A stretch of 64,000 bases of DNA from Nigrospora sphaerica (taxonomy: Eukaryota > Ascomycota > Sordariomycetes > Amphisphaeriales > Apiosporaceae), in assembly GCA_018287875.1 (NCBI GenBank), contig JAGVVL010000002.1:7006001-7070000 (forward strand), read 5' to 3'. How positions within the stretch are numbered: the stretch's first letter is position 1; the number at the start of each line of letters is the position of its first letter. The notes under the pieces were generated by a model. It was not told the DNA's origin, did not search any database, and worked only from the letters and a program-made list of their open reading frames with translations. Positions 35,761-46,356 of the stretch are shown piece after piece. A program made the position numbers and the translations under genes.

Positions 35761-36984
35761 ATGGTCGTACCAATCCCATTCGCTCCTCCCCGGGATGCTC
35801 GAAACATGCCGGACAAGCGGTTTCTTGAAACCCCCGAGATCATCTCAACCAAAGAAAGGAGACGGCCCGAGATGTACCCACAGACAGAGCCATACTTGGC
35901 GGTCATCCCCGTGGGCAACGACCCGTCCAAGAGACCTGCCTCGGCCGGGGCGGCCCAAATAGACGTGACAGGAGGGCCGTATCCTGGCTATTGGACATGG
36001 GCCGGTCACGCTGTACCTGAAAGCAAGCCACTTCAGGAGGGGAGGGGTGGGACGGACATCAAGCTTCCCTCGTTGAGCAGCATCATAGGAACCCATAAAC
36101 CTTGTGCCGGGGGCTGGCCGAACGACTACAGTCTGGACCAACCAAGCCACAAACCGAGACTGCCCAGCCCCACGCCGCCGATTTCCCCTAAACAGGAATG
36201 CGAAAGCGACTTGCCCTGGGCGCCGACAGGGCCGCCGATGCGTCTCCACACTCCGCCGGCTGCTTCCGGCCCGCCTCCTGGCGCACCGCCTTCTCACGTT
36301 CCGCCACCGCGGGTACAGTCTCCCCACCATCCGCCTCCTCACACGCAGCCTCCCCACCATCCGCCTCCTCACACGCAGCCTCCCCACCTTCCACCACCTC
36401 ACGCACACCCTCACCAACATCCGCTCCCTCCCGCGCCATGCGCCCCAATCACGCCTATGGCGCCGCCGACGCGCCCGGGGTGGCATGATGCCGTGCCGCC
36501 TCCGCTCGCGGTGAAGGGGTCGGGACAAAATTGGGTCACTTCCTGGCCGGCGGGCTCTCCAGAAATGCCCAGACGGGCGGGGCCGCCGACCTCGACCCCG
36601 GATGAAAAGACGCAGCCTGTGCTGACGGGCCAGGACGGTCCCTTCTCGCCGTCCTCGCGGCTCATTCAGCAAACGTATCGGAAGACGTCACCCAACCTGA
36701 TCGTCGACGTGGCCGAGACGTGCCAGGCAAAGTTTCCCTTTGTGGAGGTGGCCCGGCGACACAACGTCAATGTGGAAAAGGTCATTGACGTCTTCGCCGC
36801 CACCATCAAGGTCCCCCTGCTCCGTTGCCCGACGGACCGCCGCCGGCCAGGCAAGCTGGCCACGGCGCGGGTCAAGGAATACAACATAGCCAAGGGAGAG
36901 CTGCTAGACATTTATAGGGGCACGGGAGTCGCAGTCACCCCGGAACTGGTGGCGAAGCACATGGGACCCGCGGATCTCGCCTAA
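35761..36984 (+). CDS. unrecognised Pro/His-rich protein with a conserved-looking C-terminal domain
   Basis: A single-exon frame of 407 residues that I cannot assign to a family. The start ATG follows a C/T-rich leader. Residues 1-130 are hydrophilic (MVVPIPFAPPRDARNMPDKR at the start). Residues about 165-240 are a proline/histidine region with tandem decapeptides of the PPHHPPPHTQ kind, encoded by 30-base DNA repeats. From about residue 297 the sequence changes to an ordered, probably helical domain of about 110 residues. It contains NLIVDVAETCQAKFPFVEVA and RRHNVNVEKVIDVFAATIKV, whose second half looks like a helix-turn-helix, followed by a basic RCPTDRRRPGK. There is no signal peptide or membrane segment. 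The His-rich segment could bind metal and the C-terminal domain could bind nucleic acid, but both are inferences. Confidence 0.7.
   Translation: MVVPIPFAPPRDARNMPDKRFLETPEIISTKERRRPEMYPQTEPYLAVIPVGNDPSKRPASAGAAQIDVTGGPYPGYWTWAGHAVPESKPLQEGRGGTDIKLPSLSSIIGTHKPCAGGWPNDYSLDQPSHKPRLPSPTPPISPKQECESDLPWAPTGPPMRLHTPPAASGPPPGAPPSHVPPPRVQSPHHPPPHTQPPHHPPPHTQPPHLPPPHAHPHQHPLPPAPCAPITPMAPPTRPGWHDAVPPPLAVKGSGQNWVTSWPAGSPEMPRRAGPPTSTPDEKTQPVLTGQDGPFSPSSRLIQQTYRKTSPNLIVDVAETCQAKFPFVEVARRHNVNVEKVIDVFAATIKVPLLRCPTDRRRPGKLATARVKEYNIAKGELLDIYRGTGVAVTPELVAKHMGPADLA
36319..36408 (+). repeat. 30-base tandem repeat inside the Pro/His-rich gene
   Basis: Two near-identical 30-base units (CYTCCCCACCATCCGCCTCC plus ten more bases), with a third diverging unit, encode PPHHPPPHTQ-type decapeptides. 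The length is a multiple of three, so copy changes keep the frame. Confidence 0.85.
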
Positions 36985-37307
36985 TGGTATCACGGGCCGT
37001 CAAGAAAGGGGGGGGAAGGTGGGAGTAAGCAGTCATAAAAAGTAAACAAACAATCACCAAGAAGCAACCAGCCAGACAATCGGCCGGCCCGACCTGGACA
37101 GATGTGGTGGATAGACTGTCTCTTGTAATACCCCTTCGGCGACATTAGGCGTCAGTGACGATGACCCTTTGTATCTTTCTTTTTCCGTCTAAGCGGAGCT
37201 TTCAAACTTGATGAAGCCTGCATCCCCCTAGCCTCATCCCATAGAGACGCTACACACTCGCTGTCAATACTGGGCGGCGTGCAAGATACGCTTTCCTCCG
37301 ACCTCGA
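36985..37307. other. intergenic spacer
   Basis: A short spacer with a G tract just after the stop codon of the Pro/His-rich gene. Nothing else was seen. Confidence 0.6.
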
Positions 37308-38461
37308 ATGGCATCGACTGGCAAGGCGCGAGGTGAAGGTGGTGGCATAGCTCCGAGGGCGCACGACACGCGAACCACATTCGCGCAATGTCTCTGTAAA
37401 TCGATCCATTTCCGTCTCTCCCTGCCCGCCGCGGCTCTGCCCATATCGACACATATCTGCCACTGCAGCCTGCACCGGTACAAGCATGGCACCATGTGCA
37501 TAGCCCACGCGCCGTTTTCACACGGCATTAAGCTGACCTTGATCGCGCCCTCGTCCCTCGAGCTGTCTGCTACGCATCCCGACTACAGGAAGGAAGGATC
37601 GCCTCTGTACTTTTGTTCCACCTGGGCTGTTTCGACGAGGCGGACGACACTTGGTACATCGCCATAGCGCTCTTTCCGCGTGACGACGGCATCTTCGCCA
37701 TCCTCACCCACATATTCACCCAGTCCGCCCCTGCCGGTCTCCACGAGTGGCTGTCGCAAATCGGAGCCCGGAGCCTGGGCGTCTGGAACCCGGCGGACGA
37801 GAGAGCGCAACCTGGCATTCCTCTGCCCGAGGTGGGCGAAGATGGACTGGAGCGACTACGGAACGAGCGTCATTGCGGCGACGTCTCTTTTTCCATACCT
37901 CGGCCGAGTTCCAACATCACCGATGACCTCTTTCTGGGCTCTTTCGTTTCGACTGTCAACGGGACCAAATGGAAGGCCTGCATAGACGTCTGCAAAGACT
38001 GCCGTCTGATTTCGGGTGTCCACGTGAACGCATGGGCCAACCTTTTTCTCCTTATTTCCGAAACTGGCAACGGCAGCGACGTCCTCGACCACGGAACCCT
38101 CAAGTCGTACCACTTGTCCCCTGGAAACAGACGGAGCTTCTGTGGGGTATGCGGAGCTACCATCTTGTACTGGTCGCGGGCGTGGCAGGCGCATCGGCAC
38201 GATGGAATCGTCGGTATAGCGGTGGGAAGCCTGCGTGCTCCTGAGGGCGTCAGAGCGGACAACTGGCTTACGTGGCGAACGCAAGAGATTGGCTGTCTGG
38301 ATTCCGGCCGTGTCTACGACGAGGGATTCTATACAAGTCTCAACGAGGGCCTGAGGAAGTGGGGGCTGGACCGAAATGGCAAGTCGTTAGATTTGGAACT
38401 GATTCCACCGCGGTACGGTGCTGAAGCTGCCGAGAACATCAAACAATATCCGCCGTCTTAG
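37308..38461 (+). pseudogene. two-domain GFA/CENP-V (DUF636) protein, broken by a one-base frameshift
   Basis: Two overlapping frames read as one protein if a single missing base is allowed for. The first (37308 to about 37624) gives a GFA domain with CLCKSIHF, then HICHCSLHRYKHGTMCIAHA, then YFCST. The second continues from about 37625 with GCFDEADDTWYIAIALF. It then holds a second GFA domain with ERHCGDVSFSI, CIDVCKDCR, SFCGVCGATI and the stop at 38461. The join falls exactly inside the third zinc-cysteine motif, CSTC-GC, where TG+GGC replaces TGN GGC. GFA proteins carry zinc and relate to S-hydroxymethyl-glutathione chemistry and CENP-V; the role of fungal two-domain members is unknown. 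The second domain also seems to lack one cysteine of CxCG (it reads RHCG). An assembly error is the main alternative to a genuine mutation. Confidence 0.75.
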
Positions 38462-39643
38462 TTCTACGCAAGCACCTTTCTTGATAGCATGGTAGTTGTT
38501 GAATCTGGGAACCGGCTCGCTTCGCGTAGAGCACGTGTTATGGGGCCATTGAAACTGCGGTTTTTGATGCTGGAAACCATATAAAATTACAGGTTACAGA
38601 GAGAAGGCGGTGTGTTCTGGGGGCCGAATTTGGCAAGCGCGGGATACCGTTTTTTAATGGCATGGGCCACAGCATGATCCCTTGGATATGGCATCTCACT
38701 GGCCCATGGGTTCCTCACGAGAGCCTAGGGCTTTGTCGACTCGTGAGGCGAACGCTTCTCACCCGAGAAGTTCTGTTTACCGGTCCACGGGCCAAAAGCC
38801 GAGAGCCAGAAGCAGCAGAATGGAAAGAGGACCGCTCGAAGTCACGGAGTGACGTTGGTGCAGCCAAGTCAACCGATTGCCAACGCGATAAACAGCGAGA
38901 CGACACCTTTGCCTGCGCCTCCGCACTGGTGTTAGGGTAAACAGACCCCTCGTAGGCTGTTACTTGCAAGAAACTTAGTACTGTAGGATGGTACAGAAGA
39001 TCTGTAGAGCGGATTTGTGTTACCCTGTTTGTCCTGCTTTTGACTTCAGAGTTCCGAGGACTGGGTGCTTTCTAAAGTGGTTTTGGGTCGACCTAGCCTG
39101 CAGGGCACCGAATCCTACGGTGAGCTATCAATTTCAGGAACATGTACGTATACTGGTAAATTCTTGTTACGGTCTAGGCTCCATTATAGTAGCGCATAGC
39201 CTCAGACTATACCAGTTGTAGCATTTGCAAGTATACTGGTAGAGCGGCGCAATCTTTCAGCTGATACTGAGATCTGCAGGCTGATTCTGTGAGCTGTCCC
39301 AAAAGCTGGGCAGTCGGCATGAGTCAAGCCCCAATCGATGTGCCGTGACGTCAAGTGCCCCTGCGCCGTGTTCGTCGGCCCAGGGGTCTTTCATGATTGG
39401 CCGCCTGGGCGGCCCGTTGGGCTGAAGGAAACACGCCGTATTCCGGTAACTGGGGGTTTGGCGCGGCTCCACACCGCCGCTCCCACGCCCGTATTAGGAC
39501 CCAATCGTGTGTTTCTCAATACGGCGGTTGATATTCAAACAAAGGGCGTCGTGGGCAAACATAAAAGCTGGAGGCCAAACGGCTCGAGAAAAGAAGGAGG
39601 AGCATTGGCCGCCTCACTCCGCAAAGCACACGCCCTCACAACC
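38462..39643. other. intergenic
   Basis: This is the upstream region of the secreted hydrolase gene. I see no gene; open frames such as 38662-38940 look like chance. Confidence 0.55.
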
Positions 39644-41493
39644 ATGAACGTACTCCTCCAGCTCCTCGCTCTCCTCGGCCTCAGCAGCACCTTCGCCGGG
39701 GCCAACCAGGCCATCACCTGGGGCCCTTGTTCCGAGTTCACGCGCACGCCGCCGTTACCCGTCCAGTGCGCGAACCTAACGGTTCCGCTCGACTACACCC
39801 GCCCCGCCGCCAACGAGACGCTCACCCTGAACCTCGTCCGGCTGCCTGCCCTCAAGGAGAGCAAGGGAAGCATCATCCTCAACTTCGGCGGGCCCGGCGT
39901 GGCAGGCCGAGCCGAGTTGGCCTTCGGCGGAGAGATTTATCAAGCGTTCGCACCACCCCCCCATCATCACCACCGACCCCCGAACGGCCTCTAGCTGACT
40001 TTCGCCTGCGACCCTCCCCCCGCAGTGTCACCGGCGGCGAGTACGATCTCGTCAGCTGGGATCCGCGCGGCACCAACAAAACGCTGACTTACTCGTGCTT
40101 CGACACGCCGCTCGAGCGTTTGCTCTTCCCGGTTGATGGCAGCGCCACGAACGCGTCGGACGTGGCCGTCGGCGCCGTCTGGGCCGTGGCCCGCCTCGCA
40201 GCCGACACATGCGACCAGCGCGAAGAGGCGCGTGCCCGGGCCGACCTCATCGGCACGCCCTTCGTGGCCCGTGATCTAATGCGCATCGTGGACGCCCTCG
40301 GCGGAGACCGCCGGCTGCGATACTGGGGTAAGCGGGCTTGACCTGAGCTGCGCGGTGTTGGCTGATCGGGCCCTGACTGACATCGGGGCTGGCTAGGTCT
40401 GTCCTACGGAACGGTTCTCGGCGCTACCGTGGCCGCCATGTTCCCGGACCGCATGGAGCGCGTCGTGCTGGATGGCGTGCTGAACCCCTTCCAGTACTAC
40501 TTCGGATAGTAAGTTGCTCACCCCCCTTTTCTCCGGTTGCTCCTATTAACCTAGCCCTCTGCAGTGACACCGAGATGCTCGCCGACGCCGACGCAACGCT
40601 CGCCGAGTTCGCCCGGCTCTGCGCGTCCAATGCCGCGGCTTGCACGCTGGCCGCGAAGAACGCGACGGCCGCGGCCATCGAGGCGTCCATCTACCGGCTG
40701 TCGGACACGCTCAAGTACCGTCCCGTCTACAGCGACGGCACCATCGTCGACTACACGACCTTCCGGTCGCTCTTGCGCTTCGCCCTCTACTCGCCCGCCA
40801 AGTGGCCCGCCCTCGCGGCGGGCATCCGCGGCCTCGAGGCGGGCGACGCAGCCGTTATCGTCGCCGCCGGCAACCCGCCCGCTGTGGGCCAGGCCGACGA
40901 GTCGGCTCTCGGCATCCCGTGCGCCGACAAGGACGCGCCGCACCGCGGCACCCCCGTTGTGGAACCCCTCGTGCCTTTCTTTCGCGCGGCCGAGGAGCGC
41001 AGCCGCATCTTCGGCGACGTCGTGGCGCCCCTGTTCGCCACCTGCGCCGCCTGGCAGGCCCGGGCCAAGGAGACGGTCGACCGCGCCCTGTTCGACGGCG
41101 TCCGCACGCGCCACCCCCTCCTCTTCGTCGGCAACTCGTTTGACCCGGCCACGCCGCTGCGCTCGGCCTTCAACTCGAGCAGCATCTTTGAGGACAGCGT
41201 CGTGCTCGAGCACCAGGGGCACGGGGTAAGTGACATCCCCCTTTCCCGCTCGCCCCCCAACCCCTTTTCCGCTATGGACGACTTGGGAGACTGACATAAT
41301 ACTTTGGGCACAGCACACATCCATCGCCGAGCCCTCCATTTGCACGGCTGAGGCTATTCGCGATTACTTCAACGGCGTCGTACCGGCGCCGGGGGCCAAA
41401 TGCGCCACAGGCATCAAGCCCTTCCAGCCGGGCAACTGGTCCGACCTGTACTCAAAGCTTGAATACACACCTCCCACGGTAGTGAACGAGTAA
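39644..41493 (+). CDS. secreted TAP-like serine hydrolase (alpha/beta fold, tripeptidyl-aminopeptidase-like)
   Basis: Exons: 39644-39945, 40026-40327, 40397-40508, 40565-41225 and 41314-41493, giving 518 residues. A signal peptide (MNVLLQLLALLGLSSTFAGA) points to secretion. The alpha/beta-hydrolase core starts with TVPLDYTRP and the oxyanion strand ILNFGGPGVAG, then the DLVSWDPRGTNKT motif typical of Streptomyces TAP and related fungal enzymes. The triad reads Ser204 (GLSYG), Asp432 (GNSFDPATP) and His458 (EHQGHG). The last segment matches the TAP-like C-terminal domain, with CTAEAIRDYFNG and several possible N-glycosylation sites. The first intron has an atypical donor (gttcgc), but phases agree throughout. 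Likely an extracellular exopeptidase or ester hydrolase; exact substrate unknown. Confidence 0.88.
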
Positions 41494-44062
41494 GAGACGG
41501 GAACAAAGTAAATCCTACTGAAGGACTTGACCTCTCCGCTGGAAAAATCGTGTATATAAAGGGGGTCTCCTCCCTCTGACATGCTTCTCCTTCTCTCTCT
41601 TCAGTTGATGAGTTCATCCATCATAACCATCTTCTTCCATCATACTCCTCGGCAGAAGGCGAGCTTGTGCGCTCGGTTTAAGGCCTCTCTATTGATCCCC
41701 ACTTATTTCTCTCTTAAACAACCCTTCCCGTTCAAGTGCGGCGCATAGAACGTGCCCTCTACCTCGACAAAATCATCCTAGTTTAGCGACGTTACCTGAA
41801 CGATCGTCTGTTGCGGGTACTTCTCGGGATCATCCCCCTAGATATCTTCTTGGACCTGGTTACATATCGGGCGGTACTAATTCATGTCGGTGACATAGAC
41901 TATAAGGCGGAGGCAGGTATAGACTTCCGTTCCCATCACTACGACGAGCGTTGTGATGGCGCACACCCGGCCTTATCTTCACGGACCTACGGAAGGGTGG
42001 ACAGTGCGAGACGTGGGCCTATTACTATCCTAGTGGACCGGGATAGTTGGTCTTCGTTCCTCTCTCTTCCCCAGGTTGAGGTATCTTCAATCAACTGAGT
42101 GCTTGCTTACAGCATTGCCATCGGATCGCACCTACGTCTCGTGACAGGGGTGCTGACAGGGATGCGCAGTGGCGTGATGCCGGATCGGGAAGGCGGCCTA
42201 ACCCGGGAGGTGCAACACCGCCTTCTCGATTACACATAAAACCAGGGTCCGCGTATTGAGGTTGTATTCTAAAAAGGCCGCAACGCTACAACAAGACCTA
42301 GGTGCACGCCTGGTCTATCCCATTGAGGCCGAGAGATGTTGCCGTAGAGCTGACTGGAAATACATGGGCAAGCGGGAAAGACTAGGCCCCGATTTGAAGC
42401 CTGGCCGAACGAATGGTGTTACGGGTTATAACGAGCAGCACTGATGACTGACCGAAGAAAGAGTCGGATTCACCGGCCTGCAACTAAGTTCTCACGCGGT
42501 AGGTCCAGGTTTGGATGTTTGATAATACGAATGCCACCTTGGTTATTTTTTTGGTAGCAAGATGCCTTTCTATTCGGGCCTGGCGGTTGAACCACGGGCT
42601 TCTATACGATATTCAGTATTTCAAGACACTGATTTCCACCCTGGGAGCCTTTTGACCATCGTGTACGGCGTTATGGCCGTCGTTGTTGCCTCCTCCTCGT
42701 CCGCATCTTCTTCCGCCTCCTCCCCTTTTTTGAAGTCTGTTATCCTGGCCTGAAGGATGCTTTGAAGCAAATGTTTGTGAATTTCCGTTTTGGGATATTA
42801 AGAACTCTAGGCGACGGGTAGGATCTAACGGCCCGCGCCGCAGCAATGGCGCCGGTTTTGCCGAGACGGCGCCGAGCACCACCGACTTCACCGTGTCCGT
42901 CACACCGTTGAGCAGCGCCCGGTAACGGCATGGAGGGATTTGATTGGGATAGCGGGCTTTTGCATATCCGTCGGGGGCCCGGGGGGGGGTCTGAGCTTAA
43001 CACGACCCAAGACAGTACGGACGGCAACTGAACTGTGCTCAGACCACTGCATGCTCGCTTGTAAATGTTCTGTTCTAATTGGGCCGCCATGGTCACCATT
43101 GTTTGCTGCCGGGCAAACAAAACGAGAAGCAGCAGGCTCGAGCGTACCCACGCACTAGCATACACCGTAAAATCCCCTATAATCAGCACGTTCAATGTGA
43201 TGGCATAACACGAGTATATTCCCAGGGCCGGACCATTTCTTCCTTGTCACTGTGCCTTTGTTTCTGTGTCAAGTCTCGCAGCTGCATTGTCTCCACTTGG
43301 CGGGGTCCGAGAATGACCGGGGGATATAAATGATATGCATGCAGGATCCGTGTAGTGACAGTAGCAGCTGACAGCCAAGCACGCCAGCAAACGGTCCCGC
43401 CACACACAGTCATATTTTTCCGGGTTGAAACAAAGTGCCTGAAGCGATGGGAACAGCGTTGGTATACATGCACTGAGCGACCGAGTGCCATAGAAATAAA
43501 GCGTCTCCCAGTGGTGATAGGTGACTTTTAAAGAAAAGGAAGAGAGGGGGAGGGGGTAATGGCCAGTCATGGGCCCTTACTGTGTATTTTTTGCCTCGGT
43601 ACTGAGTATAGCCGTACGCATAGTAGCGTCCTGGAAGAATGCTGCGGGGTATGCGCGCGTCCGTAAGCTGACCGCTACCACACCAAGAAAGGGGTCACTA
43701 CATGAATTTCGTTGGAGATATCCCATCTCGCCAAATAGAACGACGGCGACAAGTCGAGGCTAGGCTGAATCCGGGACACCTCCGACAGCCCCTGCTTGTC
43801 TGCCGGCTAGGCCCTCGGAGTTCATAGCCGAGCAACGTGCAGAACGGATACGGTTCATGTCCAGGGCCCATACAACCGGCAGGCGGTGATTTGCCACTGA
43901 ATTTTTGTTGACCAGGGGAGACCGAGACCGTTCCGCCGGCCAAGAAAGAATACATAAATGGGATGGCCTTACATACATACGTATCATCGTTTTCCGGTTT
44001 GGAGGCGTTCGACGACGCTCCCTCTCCAGCTACAAGACAATTTACCTCTCTTCCCGGGTATC
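41494..44062. other. 2.6-kb intergenic region
   Basis: It separates the secreted hydrolase from the GMC oxidoreductase. No gene is supported. Frames at 41811-42098 (+) and 42740-43195 (-) show no domain. A G tract lies near 42980. Confidence 0.5.
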
Positions 44063-45982
44063 ATGGTGCGATCACGAGCGTCCGCTTGCCGGCTGGGTGT
44101 ATGGGGGCTGCTCTCCCTGTCCGGCCTTTCCCTCGCCAGTCCTGTACGGGATGAGGCGCCTCTGGAGTCGTACGACTACATCATCGTCGGAGGCGGAACA
44201 TCGGGGCTTGTCGTCGCCAACCGTCTTTCCGAGGACCCCAAAAGTTGGTCGACCCAGGCGCTCCTTCCCTTCCGTGGCCTTTCCCGTGTGCTGACTAACT
44301 CGACTTCAGAGACGGTCCTCGTCATCGAGCATGGCTACATCGACGATGGGCCTCTTACCAAGCGCCCCCACGCCGCCGTGACCGGCTTCCCCAATGCGGC
44401 GCTGTGGGGGGTCCGGTCGGCTCCCGTTGAACAGCTCAACAACGCCACATTCGGCGTCACCCTGGCCGACGTGGTCGGCGGCGGTTCCGTCATCAACGGC
44501 ATGGTGGCCGACCGCGGGTCGAGGGCCGACTACGACGCCTGGGAGACGCTCGGAAACGAGGGCTGGGGGTTCGACGGGCTGCTGCCCTACTTCCGCAAGG
44601 CCACCAACTTCACGCCTCTGCCCGAGGCCCTCGCCCAAGAGTACGGCGTGGTGAACGACGCCGGCGGCTACGGCGGCGGGCCGGTCCAGATCGGGTACCC
44701 GACCACCTGGTTCCCGGACATGAAGAACGTCTCGGCCGCGCTGACGCAGTACGGCGTCCCCGTGTCGCAGAGATCCGAGACGGGCGACGCCTTCGGCCAG
44801 GTCTGGGCGGCCAGCACGCTCGACACGCGCACCGGCACGCGCTCGCACGCCCGCGTCGCCTACTACGACCCCGTGGCGGCGCGGCCAAACCTGCGCCTCC
44901 TCACGGGCACCGAGGTGACCGAGGTGCTGCTCGAGAACCTGGCGGCGACGGGCGTCGCGATCCGGTCGCGGAAGGACAACAGCACGGCCCGGGTCCTGGC
45001 GAGGCGCGAGGTCATCCTCGCGGCCGGCGCCGTCTCGACGCCCAAGCTCCTGCAGCTGAGCGGCATCGGGCCCCGGCGGGTGCTCGAGGCGGCGGGCGTC
45101 GACGTCAAGCTCGACCTCGCCGCCGTCGGCGCCAACTTCCAGGACCACCCCATGGCGCTGACGTCGTGGAACCTGTCCAACCTGGCCTTCCCCAACGAGA
45201 ACTCGGTCGTGACCAACGCGACGTACAACGCCACCGCCTGGGACGAGTACCTCACCAACCACACGGGCGCCTTGACGTGGGCCCGGGGCGTCAGCGCCGC
45301 CTTTGTGCCACTGAAGCAGGTGGACCCGGACGCGGCGGCGTCCATCATCGCCGACGTCGAGGCGCAGGAGCCGCTCGAATACCTGCCGGCCGTGTACGGG
45401 GACGACGCAGCGCTGGTGGCGGGCTTCCTCGCGCAGCGGGCCATCCTGGTGGACCACTTCGCGCGCGAGGACGCGGCCGTGGCCGAGTTCCCCTTCGGCG
45501 GCTTCGCCGTCGTCATGGGGGCGCTACAGAAGCCGCTGTCGCGCGGGACGGTGGCGCTGGACCCGCGCGCGCCGCGCGGCCACCCCGTCGTGCACTACAA
45601 CACGCTCAAGAACCCCGCCGACGCGCGCGTGCTGGCGGGCTTCGCGCGCTTCATCCGCGGCTTCTACGCGCAGCCCCTCATGGCGGGCTACGCGCCGGCC
45701 GAGGTGCTGCCGGGCCCCGCCGCCCGCTCCGACGCCGAAATCGTTGCCGCCCTCGTCGGCGCCGGCCTCGTCCTCCCCACCCTCGCCCACCCCAGCGGCA
45801 CCTGCGCCATGATGCCCGCCCACATCGGCGGCTGCGTCGCCGCCGACCTGCGCGTCCACGGCGTCCGCCGCCTCTCCGTGGTCGACGCCTCCGTCATCCC
45901 CCTCATCCCCGCCACCCACCTCCAGACCACCGTCTACGCCGTCGCCGAGAAGGCCGCCGACATCATCAAGGCCCGCGGCTGA
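44063..45982 (+). CDS. secreted GMC (FAD) oxidoreductase
   Basis: A flavoenzyme of the glucose-methanol-choline family that oxidises an alcohol and typically makes hydrogen peroxide. Exons 44063-44243 and 44310-45982 give 617 residues. The 66-base intron is stop-free and contains the branch site GCTGACTAAC; removing it joins LSEDPK to TVLVIEHG, as in the family. A signal peptide is present (LGVWGLLSLSGLSLASP). The FAD motif is YIIVGGGTSG, followed by the GMC signature VVGGGSVINGMVADRGS and REVILAAGAVSTPKLLQLSG. The active-site histidine pair appears as LAHPSGTCAM and PATHLQTTVY. Multiple N-x-T/S sites fit an extracellular glycoprotein. It is not specifically glucose oxidase-like; aryl-alcohol- or choline-dehydrogenase-type annotations are equally possible. 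It is convergent with the adjacent P450 across 374 bases. Confidence 0.92.
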   Translation: MVRSRASACRLGVWGLLSLSGLSLASPVRDEAPLESYDYIIVGGGTSGLVVANRLSEDPKSWSTQALLPFRGLSRVLTNSTSETVLVIEHGYIDDGPLTKRPHAAVTGFPNAALWGVRSAPVEQLNNATFGVTLADVVGGGSVINGMVADRGSRADYDAWETLGNEGWGFDGLLPYFRKATNFTPLPEALAQEYGVVNDAGGYGGGPVQIGYPTTWFPDMKNVSAALTQYGVPVSQRSETGDAFGQVWAASTLDTRTGTRSHARVAYYDPVAARPNLRLLTGTEVTEVLLENLAATGVAIRSRKDNSTARVLARREVILAAGAVSTPKLLQLSGIGPRRVLEAAGVDVKLDLAAVGANFQDHPMALTSWNLSNLAFPNENSVVTNATYNATAWDEYLTNHTGALTWARGVSAAFVPLKQVDPDAAASIIADVEAQEPLEYLPAVYGDDAALVAGFLAQRAILVDHFAREDAAVAEFPFGGFAVVMGALQKPLSRGTVALDPRAPRGHPVVHYNTLKNPADARVLAGFARFIRGFYAQPLMAGYAPAEVLPGPAARSDAEIVAALVGAGLVLPTLAHPSGTCAMMPAHIGGCVAADLRVHGVRRLSVVDASVIPLIPATHLQTTVYAVAEKAADIIKARG

Positions 45983-46356
45983 GGGAACAGCGTCCGGGTG
46001 AAGAAGCCAGAGGATGGTCGTACTCCTGGGAATCGGACGCCATAGATGGACAGACGACCCTCCACGATGGTTCGGATAAATGAATAATTGACCCGGTCGC
46101 ATCCATGTACAAAGACAAGTAGACAGTAATGAATCCAATCTCGAAACGAGGGGCCGGCAGCGGCGAGTTACACTTGCACACGCTGTCGGCGCTCTCTTCC
46201 TAACCCTTCGCGGCGAAATTCAGGTCCTATTACATACGGCCACATGTCCACGCTTGCTACCTACACATGTCTCCCGACCGGGCAACCAAAAAGTCGAACG
46301 GTCGACGGTTGACTCGGCCCCCAAAACAACCTTCTCATGGCGTACAACCATGCCAC
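45983..46356. other. short convergent spacer
   Basis: Shared 3' region of the GMC oxidoreductase and the P450. No other content was seen. Confidence 0.65.

Noticed and set aside
44306..45457. 383-codon open frame antisense to the GMC oxidoreductase
   Set aside because: GC-rich coding sequence keeps antisense frames open. The translation is Arg/Gly/Val-rich with no domain, while the opposite strand encodes a clear enzyme. The same applies to frames opposite the GH43, P450, THO2 and calcium pump genes.
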